Assembly (NCBI GenBank): GCA_026120185.1
Contig: JANUWF010002022.1
Span: 1,534,001-1,598,000, forward strand
DNA from: Voacanga thouarsii
Taxonomy: Eukaryota > Streptophyta > Magnoliopsida > Gentianales > Apocynaceae
Direction: 5' to 3'
DNA length: 64,000 nucleotides
The position numbers and the translations under genes were made by a program. The notes under the pieces were generated by a model. The model was not told the origin of the DNA. It saw only the letters and a list, made by a program, of their open reading frames with translations, and ran no database searches. Of this stretch, positions 13,851-26,032 are shown in pieces. Position 1 is the stretch's first letter. Each line of letters starts with the position of its first letter.

Positions 13851-14696
13851 TACACACATATATATACATATATAATATGTATGTATCTATATACACATAT
13901 ATACATACATATATACACAATTAATATACTATTTTAATATATAAATATATATATTAATAAAGCATATTAATATATAATATATATACACTATTTTAGTATG
14001 TTAATATATATATGTATGTATATATATATATATTAATTTTCTATATATATATATATATATATACACATATGTATAATATATATATATATATATTAAAATA
14101 CTTTTTAATGTCCTAATAAATATATATACATATATTAATAATTAATATCTTATAACAATATACATAGAGACACCAAATACATACCAAAAACATATATAAA
14201 AATATACATATATACATATATATACATAAATAGATATATATTATTACATATATATATTAATATATTATGTATATTAATATATATACATATATACCTATAT
14301 TCAAACACACATAAAAATATATTAATATGCTATTTTATTGTGTTAATAAATATATATTTATATACATATATATACATACATATATATTAATATACATATA
14401 TATAATTAATATATATTGTATATAACATATTAAGAAATATTAATATAAAGAATATATAACTATTTTAGTATGTTACTACACACACACACACACACACACA
14501 CATACATACTAAAATAGAATATTAATAAATATATATATATATTAATATACTTATATATACACATATATATTTATATATTTATTTACTTTGTAAATGGTGT
14601 GTGTTTACTTGTATATGTATATATATGTAAACATACACCATATACATACCAAATAAATAAATAAATGTGTATGTTTATACACACACACACACACAC
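13818..14696. repeat. TA/TATG/CA low-complexity region
   Basis: Begins as a pure (TA)n directly at the LTR end, then mixed TATATACATA, ATATTAATA and a (CA)n run near 14471-14502, ending with (AC)n near 14680-14696. Short palindromic ATATTAATAT motifs recur. No coding potential. Confidence 0.9.
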
Positions 14697-17060
14697 AAAG
14701 ATAAAGTGTATTGAATTAATAATCCAACCATTAGATTTATTAAAACTGCTATGACAGAATATGAAGTTAATTGGATATATTTTGACACATTATCTAGTAT
14801 AATATCTGTAAAAATGCCCCAAACCTAACACTTTTAAAAAGATTGACACATTAAATTAATGATCCAACCATTATATTTTTTAAAATTAGTATAAAAAGTA
14901 TTATGACCAAATTTGAAAGCAATAGGATATATGTAAGCATATATTCTAGCTTAATCTCTGTAAAAACGTCCAAAACCTAACACATATACAAAGATAGGCA
15001 CATCATATTAATAATACAACTGTTAAATTTGTTGAAATTGCTATGAAAAAATGTTATGACGAAATTTAAAGATAATCGAATATGTTTTTCTACTTAATCT
15101 AGTATAATTTCTATAAAAATGTTTCAAACCTAACCCATTTATAATGATAGGTATATCAAATTAATGATCCAACTATTAAATTTATTAAAATTACTAAAAA
15201 AACATATTATGACAAAATTTGAAGGTAATCAGATATATTTTACCACCGAATCTTGCATAATCATTATAAAAATACCCAAAACCTTACATATTTACAAAGA
15301 TAGACATATAAATTAGTGATCAAACTATTATATTTATTGAATTTACTAAAAAATATATTATGACCAAAATTGAATGTAATAAGAAATATATTGGTACATA
15401 AACTAGCATAATCTTGGTAAAAATGCCCAAAACCTCCGCGTCAAATTAATGATCTAACTATTAGATTGGTTAAAATTGCTATGAAATGTATTGTGACTCA
15501 ATTTAAAGATAATCAGATATGTTTCGATTCTTAATTTAGCATAACCTTAATAAAAATACTCAAAACCTAATCCATTTACAAAGATAGGCATATCAAATCA
15601 ATGATCTAACCATTAGATATCTTGACATTACTATTAAAAGTATTATGACCAAATTTGAAGGTAATATGATATATTTTAGCACATAATCTAGCATAATTTC
15701 TGTAAAAAAACTTAAAACCTAACACATATACAAAGATTGAAAGTCAAATTAATGATCCAACTGTTATCTTTGTTAAAATTTTCAAGAAAAGTGTTATGAC
15801 CAAATTTGAAGGTAATCGAATATATTTTACACATACACTCACAAAATATCTATAAAAATGCATAAAATCTAACACATATACAAAGATAGGTGTGTCAAAT
15901 GAATGATGTAACCATTAGGTTTCTTGAAATTGCAGTGGAAAGTGTTGTGATTAAATTTGAAGGTAATAGAATATATCTTAGCACATAATCTAATATAATC
16001 TCTGTAAAAATGCCAAAACCTAACACATATACAATGATATGCACATCAAATTAATGACCCAGCCATTAGATTTGTTGAAATGTCTATGAAAAGTATTATA
16101 ACTAAATTTAAAAATAATCAGATATGTTTTGCTGCTTAATCTAAATGCTCGAAACTTAGCCCATTTACAAAGATAGACATATCAAATGAACAATCTAACC
16201 TTTAGATTTATTGGAATTATTATAGAAAATGTTATAACCAAATTTGAAGGTAATATGATATATTTTAGCACATAATCTAGCATAATCTCTGAAGAAATAT
16301 CCAAAACATAACACATACACCAAGATAGACACGTTAATTTAATGGTCTAATCGTTAGATATGTTGAAATTTCTATAAAAAGTGTTATAACCAATTTTGAA
16401 GATAATCAAATATATTTTGTATATACAATCGCATAATATCATAAAAATGCCCAAAACCTAATACATATGCAAAAATAGGTGCATCAAATGAACGATCTAA
16501 CCGTTAGATTTATTGAAATTACTATAAAAAGTGTTATGACTAAATTTGAAAGTAATAGAATATATTTTATCAGATAATCTATCATAATCTCTGTAAAAAT
16601 GCCAACACCTAACACATATAAAAAGATAGGCACGTCAAATTAATAATCCAACCGTTAGATTTGTTGAAATTGTTATGACCAAATTTAAAGATAATCGAGT
16701 ATGTTTTTCTACTTGATCTAGCATAGTCTCTATAAAAATGTTCGAAACCTAACCCACTTACCAAGATAGGCATATCAAATTAATAATCCAACCGTTAGAT
16801 TTATTAAAATTACAAAAAAAAATATATTGTTACCAAATTTGAAGGCAATCGGATATATTTTACCACCTAAACTTGCACAATCATCATAAAAATATCCAAA
16901 ATCTAACGCATTTATAAGGATAGACATATTAAATTAACAATCCAATCATTAGATTTATTAAAGTTGGTTAAAAAACATGTATTATAACCAAATTTGAAGG
17001 TAATTAGACATGTTTTGCCATATAAACTAGCCTAATTTCTAATAATCATGCAAAAATATA
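14697..17060. repeat. Tandem array of ~152-bp units (about 15-16 copies)
   Basis: Units recur about every 145-155 bp. Anchors visible in nearly all are CAAAGATAGGCACATCAAAT, AATGATCCAACCATTAGAT, TTATGACCAAATTTGAAGGT, CATAATCTAGCATAATCTC and AAAATGCCCAAAACCTAAC. Copies differ from one another by many substitutions and by indels of a few bases, so the array is old and not homogenised. No ORF is conserved between units. The same unit resumes at 17746. It may be internal sequence of the CACTA-like element whose right ends are at 17745 and 19395, or an independent satellite. Confidence 0.9.
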
Positions 17061-17745
17061 ATGCATTTATAAATATTTAAAAATAAAGGGAATAATTTGT
17101 AAAATTTTTGCGATTATATTTTAAATATTCAAAAGTTAATGACTAATTTATAATTTTTCGTTGCCATTTTATAATTTTACAAAATTTAAGGAGCAAATTG
17201 TAAGATTTGGGGTCATATTTTATATATTTAAAATTTTAGAAACAAATTAATAAAATTTTTTAGGGTCATATTATAAATATTTTAAAATTTAAGAATCAAT
17301 TTACAAAATTTTGAGGTCATTTTGTAATTATAAAAAAATTAAAGACTAATTTACAAATATTTAAGGCCCTGTTGTAAATATTTAAAAATTTAAAAATAAG
17401 TAGAAGTTAGGAAATATGAATTTTGTCGCTAAAACTATAGTTAATAGTGATAAAAGTTAATTTTTTTAGCTAGAAAATGAACTTTTAGCCAAGAAATGAA
17501 TTTTCGTCGCTAATGATACATCATTAGTGGGAAAATTTAAATTTTCCTCACTAATTTACTTATTTCCAAGTTAAACCTATCACTTTTAGCTAGGAAAAAA
17601 AACTTTTGTTGCCGAAGGTCTTAATCAGTAGGGACAAAAAGTTTATGTCGATGAAGAAAATTTTTCCTCGCTAAAGGGTTCTTTTAGAAGCAAAACTTTA
17701 GTTAGGAAAAAAAATTTGTCACCAATGTATTATTTTCTTGTAGTG
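17061..17745. mobile_element. CACTA-like right terminal region, copy X1
   Basis: Starts with short degenerate repeats of the kind GGACCAATTTGTAAAATTTTGGGGTCA (about 17090-17400), then subterminal motifs (TTAGCTAGGAAA, GTCGCTAATGA, an inverted CTAATGAT..ATCATTAG near 17510-17527). It ends TTTTCTTGTAGTG at 17745, the mirror of a CACTACAAGAAAA terminus. A left end could not be found. The layout closely matches 18731-19395. No transposase is visible, so it is non-autonomous or truncated. Confidence 0.55.
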
Positions 17746-18340
17746 TAATATAGCATAATCTCTATATAAAAGCCCAAAACCTAACGTATTTACAAAATAA
17801 GCATGTTAAATTAACGATATAGTTATTAGTTTCGTTTAAATTGCTTAAAAAAAATGTATTATAACCAAATTTGAAGATATTTGGCTATATATTGCGGCAT
17901 AATTTAGCATATTCTCTACATAAAATCAAAAATCTATCACATTTACAAAGATAAGAATGTCAAATTTATGATCCAACTATTAGATTTGTTAAAATTATTA
18001 AAAATAGTATAATAACCAATTTTGAAGGTAATCGGAAATATTTTGTCACATAATCTAGTATAATTTATATATAAAATGCAAAACTTAACAAATTTACAAA
18101 GATAAGTATATCAAATTAACGATACAACCATTAGATTGTTTTGAAAATTATTATAACCAAATTGAATGTAATCGGATATATTTTGTTATATAATCTCTCT
18201 ATGTTGGAGACTAGAACCTAACACTTATACATAGATAAGAATATCAAATTAATAATTCAATCTTTAAATTAGTTAAAATTGCTAAAATATTTTATTATAG
18301 CCAAATTTGAAAGTGACCGGCTACAATTATATTGTTATCA
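17746..18340. repeat. ~152-bp tandem array resumes (about 4 units)
   Basis: Starts directly after the TAGTG end with AATATAGCATAATCTCTATA and carries the same anchors as the array at 14697-17060 (CAAAACCTAACG, TTATAACCAAATTTGAAG). Units here are more diverged. Confidence 0.8.
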
Positions 18341-18730
18341 AATAATTTTATTATATATGTATACAGCGCACACACAAACACATATATGGTTGTGTGTGTG
18401 TATGTATATATATCTATGTATAAATATAAATATATATGTATGTATAAATATGTATAAATATGCATATATATATATGTATACAAATGTGTGTGTATACATA
18501 TACATATATGCATATGTATTTAAACACATAAATGTACATACAACTCATACATATGTCTATATGTTTATATACATACACATATGTGTACATATATTATATA
18601 TGAACATATATAGTGGTTTATGTATATGTATATATGTCTGTATAGATATATGTGTTGTATAGATGTATTATATATGTATAAATATATGTTTTGTATATAT
18701 ATACAATATATATATATATATAAAACATAT
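18341..18730. repeat. TATG/TACA low-complexity region
   Basis: Alternating purine-pyrimidine runs (TATATGTATG, ACACACAAACACA) with many short palindromes. Open frames in both directions encode Tyr/Ile/Cys-rich chains and are artefacts of repeat composition. Confidence 0.9.
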
Positions 18731-19395
18731 GTTTTAAATATTTAAAGATTTAGGAACCTATTTATAAATTTTTTTGGGATTATGTTGTAAAAATTCTACA
18801 TTTAGGGAGCAATTTGTAAATTTTTAGAGTTATTCTGCAATTTTGAAAAATTTCAAGACCAATTTACAAATATTTGGGGTCATATTGTAAATATTTAAAA
18901 ATTTAAGGACTAATTTATAATTTTGGGATCATATTATAAATATTATAAAATTTCGGGACCAATTTGTAAAATTTTGAGGTTATTTTGTGATTATACAAAA
19001 TTTAAGAACTAATTTGTAAAGTTTTTGGGATCATATTATAAATATTTTAAAATTTATGGATAGGTATAAGTTAGAAAATGTAAATTTTGTCACTACAGAT
19101 ATAGCTAATAATGACAAATTTTCATATTTTTAGTTAGTGAACGAATTTTTGCCTCTAATAATGCTTTATTGGCGATGAAACTTCAATTTTCTTTGCTAAT
19201 ATACTTATTTCCTAGCTAAAGCCATCACTTTTAGCTAGGAAATATAAATTCTTCACTAAAGATTGTAACTAATAGTGACAAAATATTTTTTTCACTAAAG
19301 AAAATTTTTCTCCCTCAAAGGTACTTTTACTAAAAAAAAAAAAAAAATTGTTCTTAACTAAAGTTTTGTTGCTAATATATCATTCTCTTATAGTG
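18731..19395. mobile_element. CACTA-like right terminal region, copy X2
   Basis: Paralogue of 17061-17745. The same succession appears: short GGACCAATTTGTAAATTTTGG-type repeats, the TATAAGTTAGAAAATG motif, TTTAGCTAGGAAATA, a poly-A run and the terminal TTCTCTTATAGTG at 19395. The terminus differs slightly from X1 (CACTATAAGAGAA against CACTACAAGAAAA). No coding sequence is visible. Confidence 0.55.
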
Positions 19396-19460
19396 TAAGT
19401 AGACAAATTTGTGGTCTTTGTTCCTATTCTTGTACATGATTAGGTTGTTGATAAGTCGGT

Positions 19461-21076
19461 TGTTGGGTGTGTGTTCGTGCACTGTGCATCCAATATAGAT
19501 GTATAAAGAAATAAGCCCAAACTCAATCAAGTTTTAAAATTAAAATACCAATTCACTCAAATACAAACATACAACAATTGGGCAAGTATATCCGTTATGT
19601 AGTATAGAGTCTAGTTGGTGAGTATCCAAGATCCTTGGGAACTGGGTCAATTACCCCTACTTCCATTTGAATTCTATTCTTCAATCAATCGAAACAAGAA
19701 TTAAGCTAATTAATTAATAACTACACGAGAGTACTACACAAAGATATCAACCCATTTTACAAGGTATGTCAAAAAGATCACAAGGCATAATTTGAATATG
19801 AAAAGGAGATTAGCCATGTAATGAAAGAAAATTCCCTAACAATTACACAATAAGAACATTAATTTGTTAATCGAATTCAAATTCAATCATTGGCAAGACT
19901 TTCAAAATAGAGTAAAATCCACACTCTCTCAAGCAGTGAATTCACTACCCTAGGATTCAAACCATGGATATCTTTATCTCACAAATTAAACCCAAGGATG
20001 CATAATAATCAATGAAATCTCAATAAACCAAAAAGCCCTAGAACCCCTATCTCTAGGTGATCCAAAAACTTCATCTGCTACAAAGTTTTCAATCCCCTTA
20101 ATCCTTTCTCATGTTCGTCAAGGGACAAACAAATCGATTGGATTAACATCAAAGAGAACCCATCTCATACATCCTTTCTCAAGTTCATACAAGAGAATTG
20201 CCCAAACCAATTAAATCTAATCAATGAAGCCCAAGTAATAGATTACTCAAAATAGAAATCAATTAACCTAACAATCATTTAATACAAGAGTAAAATAGAG
20301 TACAACCCTTTAATTATAATTTAATTCTTGTCAAATCAATATCCACAAAATCAAATCACAAAGGGAAAAAGAAGAAAACTCTTGTACAAGGTCCTTTCTC
20401 TACATTGTAATTCTCTTTGTGGAGCTTCTTCTCTCTTCAAATCCCACCATGATTTTCTCTTCTCTCCTCTCCCTTCTGCATCCAAGAGGTTCTCTGATGA
20501 AATTCATGGATGGCTCTCTCTGGGTTCTTCTACGAATGTGCTATCTATAGTTTTTCCAATGAAAAGGCCTAAATGCGATGTATAGAGTGCAATTTGTGAT
20601 GTTTCATGACGCCGTGGATATAGATAGGCATGGTGCCATGCATGGCTTGATCCTCTAAATTCAGCTTAAAATGATGTCGTGGCACTTATTGTTGTCGTGT
20701 GCTAGATTGCTGCACGACGATGTGAAGGTCATAGGGCATGGTGCTATGGAGCTTCTGATTTTCCATAGTTTTGAATTCTAATGATGCATGATGATGTGTA
20801 TATTGACTTGCACGGCACTGTGAATGCCTAGAAGATCAATCTTCAAATTTTAGCTGATGCACGTCAATGTGTATATCATTGCCTACGATGCTGTGCATCC
20901 CCCGGATAGCTCTTTTCCAGTGTTTTCTCCTTGAATTTTATTCTAACTTCAATTCTTTTGATCTACATCAGCCAAAGAGGAAATTAGGAGATGAGAGATA
21001 AGTAGCAATCTATAATGAAAATTAAAGAATTGAATCTCAAATGCTATGTAAAATATGCATGAAGTAACTAAATATC
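19461..21076 (-). repeat. 3' LTR of E1
   Basis: Direct repeat partner of 26033-27622, including GTGTGTGTTCGTGCACTG at one end and TGCATGAAGTAACTAAATAT at the other. It contains a palindrome-rich island at about 20605-20905 and, next to it, a TATA-like CTATAGATAG on the minus strand near 20545. The start base is GG where the other LTR has TG. Confidence 0.9.
20605..20905. repeat. Island of GGCGCC-centred near-palindromes in E1 3' LTR
   Basis: Eight or nine imperfect palindromes of consensus GCACGGCGCCGTGCAT recur every 30-40 bp, for example GGCATGGTGCCATGCATGG near 20628 and TTGCACGGCACTGTGAATG near 20808. The island is far richer in G and C than the flanks and lies directly upstream of the TATA-like site in minus orientation. 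Function unknown; see findings. Confidence 0.75.
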
Positions 21077-21086
21077 CCTCCCCCAC
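21077..21086 (-). other. Polypurine tract of E1
   Basis: On the minus strand GTGGGGGAGGG abuts the 3' LTR and is preceded by GCTTGAGGACAAG, the usual context of this position in plant gypsy-type elements. Confidence 0.75.
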
Positions 21087-21974
21087 ATTTAAGCTTTTAC
21101 TTGTCCTCAAGCAAATTCTTAGAATCAAATCATTTTAAGCAAAAAATATGTATATCAAGAATGGAAAAAATATTCAAACTCTCTTGAGATGAAAATTCAG
21201 TTCAAAGTCATATAAATAGGTCAAACTCATGTAAACTTGTGTATTTAGATAGATAAAACCAAGTCCATCGAAGTTAGATGAAACAAGTTTATATTGATTT
21301 AATTCAATCTCATCCTATCTGGTTGTTCAAGAATATGACTTCAGTAATTTGTATAAGATAGGAATAAAGGCAACTTAAGTTCTCTAACTTCCAAAAGCTA
21401 CTACAACCTGAGTAGTAAATAGAAGATTGGTCCATACGCTTGTTTTTACTGGGTAAATGTAATTACTTAGTAGAGATAGAATAAAAATCTTTCAGCATTT
21501 ACATTACCATCATTAGGTTAATGTAATGCAAATGCCTAGTAAGGGTATAATAAGTGATTTTTCAGCATTTGCATTGCTTTACTCTAATAGCTCTTTTTCT
21601 TACCTTAATCTACATTTACTTAAACCCAGAATTAGGATTAGCTAAAAGATCATAAAATATAAATAGGCCAAAGTTCCTTACTTATACTTCATCACAAAAT
21701 TCTCATCAATATTTAGGAAATACAATATCACAACATTTACTAGAAAATTGACAAGGTTAAACCAAATTCTCAAGACTTGGTATCTATCACACCAAATATA
21801 TACATTTACTAGAGAAAATCCCATCAAAACAGCCTTCATCCAATTCGCATATCAAAAGACAAAGAATAGTAGTTCCAAACAAGTCAAATTATGCCAAAAA
21901 AATCAAAAACAATTTAGCTTAATTTACCCCAATTTTCAAAGTTTTTTTCAAAAAATCTTGCAAGGATAATACTC

Positions 21975-21998
21975 AATTCTTTCTCCCACACACTTAGA
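21975..21998 (-). other. Second purine tract, about 0.9 kb before the 3' LTR of E1
   Basis: On the minus strand TAAGTGTGTGGGAGAAAG resembles the 3' polypurine tract context. It lies downstream of ORF2 and upstream of a non-coding stretch leading to the real tract. Element E2 has a comparable tract at about 58889-58901. Confidence 0.45.
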
Positions 21999-22249
21999 AT
22001 GTACAATGCCCGCATTAGCTAAATGGGTATGCAATGAGTGTACAATGGGACTAAAAAAAAATACAGAAAAAAAAAGAATAATACTCTGCAAAGAATTTGT
22101 AGCTCAATGTAATTCAACAAGAATAGAAGAATGGTTTGTCCAAAGAAATCAAAAGAGTTATCTGCAATTATCAAAACTAAATAAGTACTAAAACCAAGCG
22201 AAAATAAGTGAAGAGAATTAAAATACAAAACAAACTATTGAAAGCAGTA

Positions 22250-23800
22250 AACGAAGATCCTATTCTATCCCTAAATCTAAAAAGAAACATAAAAAATATC
22301 CATAGCTGCCTCTGCTGCCACTGCCACCTCTGCTACTTTGAGGCCTGTGCAGAGGATGTTTTGGCTTATTAGGTCCCAGAGGACCATAGCTCTTCAGCCT
22401 ATCCCACAGAGTACGGAGGAGTCTATCTATAGTAGATTGCTAGTTTATGAGAAAATCAATTTCTGAAGCCATATTCCAGATCTCGTTCTAGATCATCCCG
22501 AGCTACTCCTCATATCCTACAGTAGTCTAACACTATTGCTCTAGAAGTCCCATCATTTGACCCATCAGCTGCTATTGTTGAACTATTATTTGTCCTTCTT
22601 TGCCATTGTAGTTTGAAGAGAAAGTACACTATTGGTGAACGTGGGGAAGTAAGTATGAATCTAGGCCTGAAAATCAATAGTAGCTGAAGAACGTCCATTG
22701 TTAGGCCTCCGGGCCAAGAAGAACTTAACTGTATCAGTCTCTATAGATAGAGGCTGTGACTGTGGTAGAGGAGGATGTCGCCTCTATCCTTGACTCGTTA
22801 TTTCATTGAATTAACTAGGAGATAACCATGTCTCATTGTCATCATCATAACTATATCCATAGCTGACTAATGTCCTATCGATCACATTCTTAGTAGCTCC
22901 AGTAGTAGCAGTTATCTCACCTTTTATGGGAAAAATACTGGATGATCTTGGTGATGACTAGAGGAAAGGTAAATGCTTTGGCTAGGTAGGTAGAGAAGAC
23001 AACATCTCGCATGTAAGAAATGATAAGGGAGGCTAAAGGGATAGCCTGTGTTCGGATAAGCTTATGAAGCACATAAATATCTACTAGCCAATCCTTATTA
23101 AGTCCAGTTACTCTTGGAGCAACATTAAAACCCAAGAGGTATACTAGTAGTCTATATTGTGTAGGTAGGTTTATCACATGTAATACCTAGGTTGCACCAA
23201 TAGCCCTATAAGTTAGATGTAATGCTGACCTAGCCTCGTCCAATTTCCACTCCAAATCAGATACCACCTTCTTGCTATAGGTATCAATGTCCACCCTTAC
23301 CCCTCGTCTCTCAAGCTCAATATGGAAGTCAAAAGCTCTCTAGTCAGGCTAATCCTTACTCTCCTAATTGTAGTGTCAAGTTCCTTAAGTTTTTTTACTT
23401 TTTGGCTTCCATGTTGGCATAGAACTCCTTAATCAAGGTAGTGTAATAAGCACCCTTCAGTTCCAAGATTAGTCCCCAACCAACCTTTCTAAACAAATGA
23501 GAGACTTTAAGATCATGGTCTATCACTGGGTCCAAAGTTTGCTCAACAATAATCTTTCTCTCCTCTCTCTTCTCAAACCACTATCTACATTCCTCATTAA
23601 TAAATTTGTTAGAGAGGGTAGAGGAAGGCTGATGAGATGAAGAGAAGGCATCTCCTTTCTTTCTTTTTGTAGGCAGTTTAGTGGCTATGTGTTTAGGAGC
23701 CAAATGAAATAATGTAAGCAGAAGAGAAGAAACTAAGAAAGGTAGATTGGAAGACGAAAAAAAGAATAAAGGAAAATTAAAGAAATAGAACAAAAGAGCT
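22250..23800 (-). pseudogene. ORF2 of E1: putative plant transposon protein domain, broken
   Basis: On the minus strand a protein with several stops can be followed from about 23790 down to 22260. Segments: a KRKKGDAFSSS-type basic start, NKFINEECR..WFEKREERKIIVEQ (about 23540-23610), DLKVSHLFRKVGWGLILELKGAYY (about 23440-23510), then WLVDIYVLHKLIRTQAIPLA and MRDVVFSTYLAKAFTFPLVITKI (about 22935-23090), and a Gln/Ser-rich tail. The pattern GW..L..LKGAYY...L..EFYAN and the IPLA..I...MRDVVFS..AKAF.FPLVITKI block resemble the domain that databases label putative plant transposon protein; its biochemical role is not known to me. The same block occurs in E2 at 59200-59796. At least five stops make this copy non-functional. 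Confidence 0.65.
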
Positions 23801-24790
23801 AGAAAAGCGAATGAGAAGGTAGAAAAATGAGTTAACTAGTCCAACCACTCAATCAACTCCCAACACATCACAACACAACGCTCTTCACAATATTTCGCTA
23901 TAAGTTAACAACCCAAACTCTAATCCCCCTCCTTCACAAACCACAATGCAGTTTTGAACTAATACAAGCTCAACAATCCAAAGTAATGCAGCTCAATTCA
24001 ATCACCCCAATTAATCCAAGTACACAAACCACCTTACCAATCAATGCACATTCAGCATCATTTCATAACCATTATTCAAGATCTCAAAGCTGAAATTAAC
24101 AAGCTAATAGAATAAATCCAATCTAGATTGCCAACAGCTTTAACACACAAATCAAACAAAGCTTAACAAATTTCAATTTAATAACATAGAATTCAAAACC
24201 TCATATTCGCAATTCTCCCAACATAGAATTCACAACAACATCCAACAAAATTTCTTAACTAACAACACTGTTTAATGCCCAAAGTATAACTCAATCAAAA
24301 CATCTCAACAAAGGCATAAAAAAAAAAAATCAAAGTAGATAAAATAACAATTTCCAATAACCACAAACATCTTAATAGTCCAAGTTCAATTCTAATAGTC
24401 ATAAAATAATACTATAGCAACATAAAATTTCAAACGTAGACAAAATCATTCAATCGAATCCTTAAGTTAGAAATAACCCAATTACTACTTCAAACTAGAA
24501 AGTAAGCAGTAGATCAGTTGTCCCACTTTTTCCAATACCAATAACCAAAGAAGAAATCAAAAACCAAATTCTAGCATTATCAAGTCTATTGAAGAAAGAA
24601 GAGTGAAATCGAGGGTTTTCAATCGATCAAAGGGTTTGAAATTCTTAGGAGATTTGAATGTATAAAGAAAATTAAATGATGGATCAAGTGGATTAGTGCA
24701 CGGTGATGGAAAGTGTGGGAGAGAATAGTGTAGTCGCCATCGAGGGTTTGAAAGAAATGAGATGAATGGAAGAAGAAAGGGTTTCAATTT
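23801..24790 (-). other. Non-coding spacer between gag and ORF2 of E1
   Basis: A/C-rich on the plus strand with no reading frame of interest. On the minus strand the part near 24600-24790 looks like a leader (short pyrimidine-rich runs, CCCTCGATGGCGACTAC near 24735-24750) and follows the internal palindrome island at 24795-25120. A downstream transcript start for ORF2 is conceivable, but nothing proves it. Confidence 0.35.
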
Positions 24791-24794
24791 TCTA

Positions 24795-25120
24795 GGACTC
24801 AACGATGCACGGTGCCATGGGTAATGATCTGCTTGTCGCCATTGACCTTCTAATATTTGAAACTTGAAATCAAAACTATGTCGTCAGATTTATTCATATA
24901 TGCACAGTGTCGTGTAGCATGACTACTATGGTTCCATGTATAATCTTATGCTTTGAGGAATGTTTAGCAAAACGACAACATTTTTGTTCTAGTAGGATGC
25001 ACAGTGTTGTCGTGCATGCCTTGTACGAGGCCATTATTCTCTAAACTTTTCAATTTTTGTAGAACTGAAGGGCATGACGCAATGGAGCATGAATTCCACC
25101 TCATCGTGCGCTTTCAGAAA
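24795..25120. repeat. Internal palindrome island in E1
   Basis: Carries the same type of unit as the E1 LTR islands, for example TGCACGGTGCCATGG near 24805, TGCACAGTGTCGTGT near 24900 and ATGCACAGTGTTGTCGTGCATGC (broken) near 25000. It lies between gag and ORF2, not in an LTR. The flanking sequence does not align with the LTRs by eye, so it is not simply a captured LTR piece. Confidence 0.55.
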
Positions 25121-25179
25121 ATGTAGAAATATACATTTTTTTATTGTGAAAATAAATGCAATAGCATAAGCATAATAAA

Positions 25180-25690
25180 TTGTCTGCCATTCTAATTGAC
25201 AAGATGAGAATATATTATTCCTTAACTTGGCGACTCTAGCAAGGGGAAAATAGTTAGCAAGAAACCTTTTAGCCAATTGTTCCCAAGTAGTAATGGAACT
25301 GATAAATAAAGATTTTAGCCATGATTTAGCACGGTCCCTCAGAAAAAAAGGGGGGGCGGGGAATCTCAATCTTATGGCATCCTCAATTACACCATTCAGC
25401 TTAAGTGTGTTACGAATCTCTAAAAACGCTGCTAACTGAGGTCCTCATCTAATAATCCATCAAATTGAACCATTTGTTAAATCATTTGGATAAAATTAGG
25501 CTTACTCTCAAATTTGTTTGCTTCCACATGAAGCCTTACAATAATTGAATTTATTCCTGAAAATGTAGGTCTAGCATAATCACCAATGGTCATTCATCCA
25601 TTACTATTACCATTCCCATTACTATCTTGATTGATTTCCATTTTCTCATCTAAGTCACATGAAAGATCTAAGATTTCCAAAGTTTTGAAA
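25180..25690 (-). pseudogene. gypsy-type gag remnant of E1
   Basis: On the minus strand: DYARPTFSGINSIIVRLHVEANKFE.KPNFIQMI (about 25480-25600), QFDGLLDEDPQLAAFLEIRNTLKLNGV (about 25400-25475), AIRLRFPAPPFFLRDRAKSWLKSL (about 25305-25380), then SSITTWEQLAKRFLANYFPLARVAKLRNNIFSS (about 25205-25300). The W..L..F...YFP...... pattern is the retrotransposon gag domain of plant Ty3/gypsy elements of the Athila-like type. A homopolymer region near 25350 and a stop near 25590 break it, and the frame decays after about 25190, before any zinc finger. Gag would form the particle for packaging. Confidence 0.75.
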
Positions 25691-26009
25691 GTTCTTTGTT
25701 TTTGTGCCCTAATCAATATTTGAAAAGTCCTCTCAATCTCACAATCAAATTCAACTAACTTTTAACCACAATTTTGTCTATACATACATAAGAATTTTGT
25801 CATGCAAAATAAATCAATTTTCAACTCAACTACAAATATTAGCACTACAACAAATCATCTTAGAAGAGATAACTATAGTACTACTCCAAATAAAAGAGTT
25901 ACAATAGAAATATGCACAAAAGATTCATGAAAAGCAAAATAACAATATATAAAAACAAAACGGATTGAATCAATAAAACTCAAGTGTTTTTAGAATATTA
26001 ACAATCAAT

Positions 26010-26026
26010 GCTCGACAACGGCACCA
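26010..26026 (-). other. Primer binding site of E1, tRNA-Asp type
   Basis: On the minus strand TGGTGCCGTTGTCGAG follows the 5' LTR after AGTTTT. It is close to the plant tRNA-Asp primer site TGGCGCCGTTGCCGGGGA, with transitions expected from age. Confidence 0.7.
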
Positions 26027-26032
26027 AAAACT

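Noticed and set aside
18279..18662. 127-codon Tyr/Ile/Cys-rich frame and its reverse-strand counterparts
   Set aside because: Translation of TATG/TACA low-complexity sequence, open on both strands.
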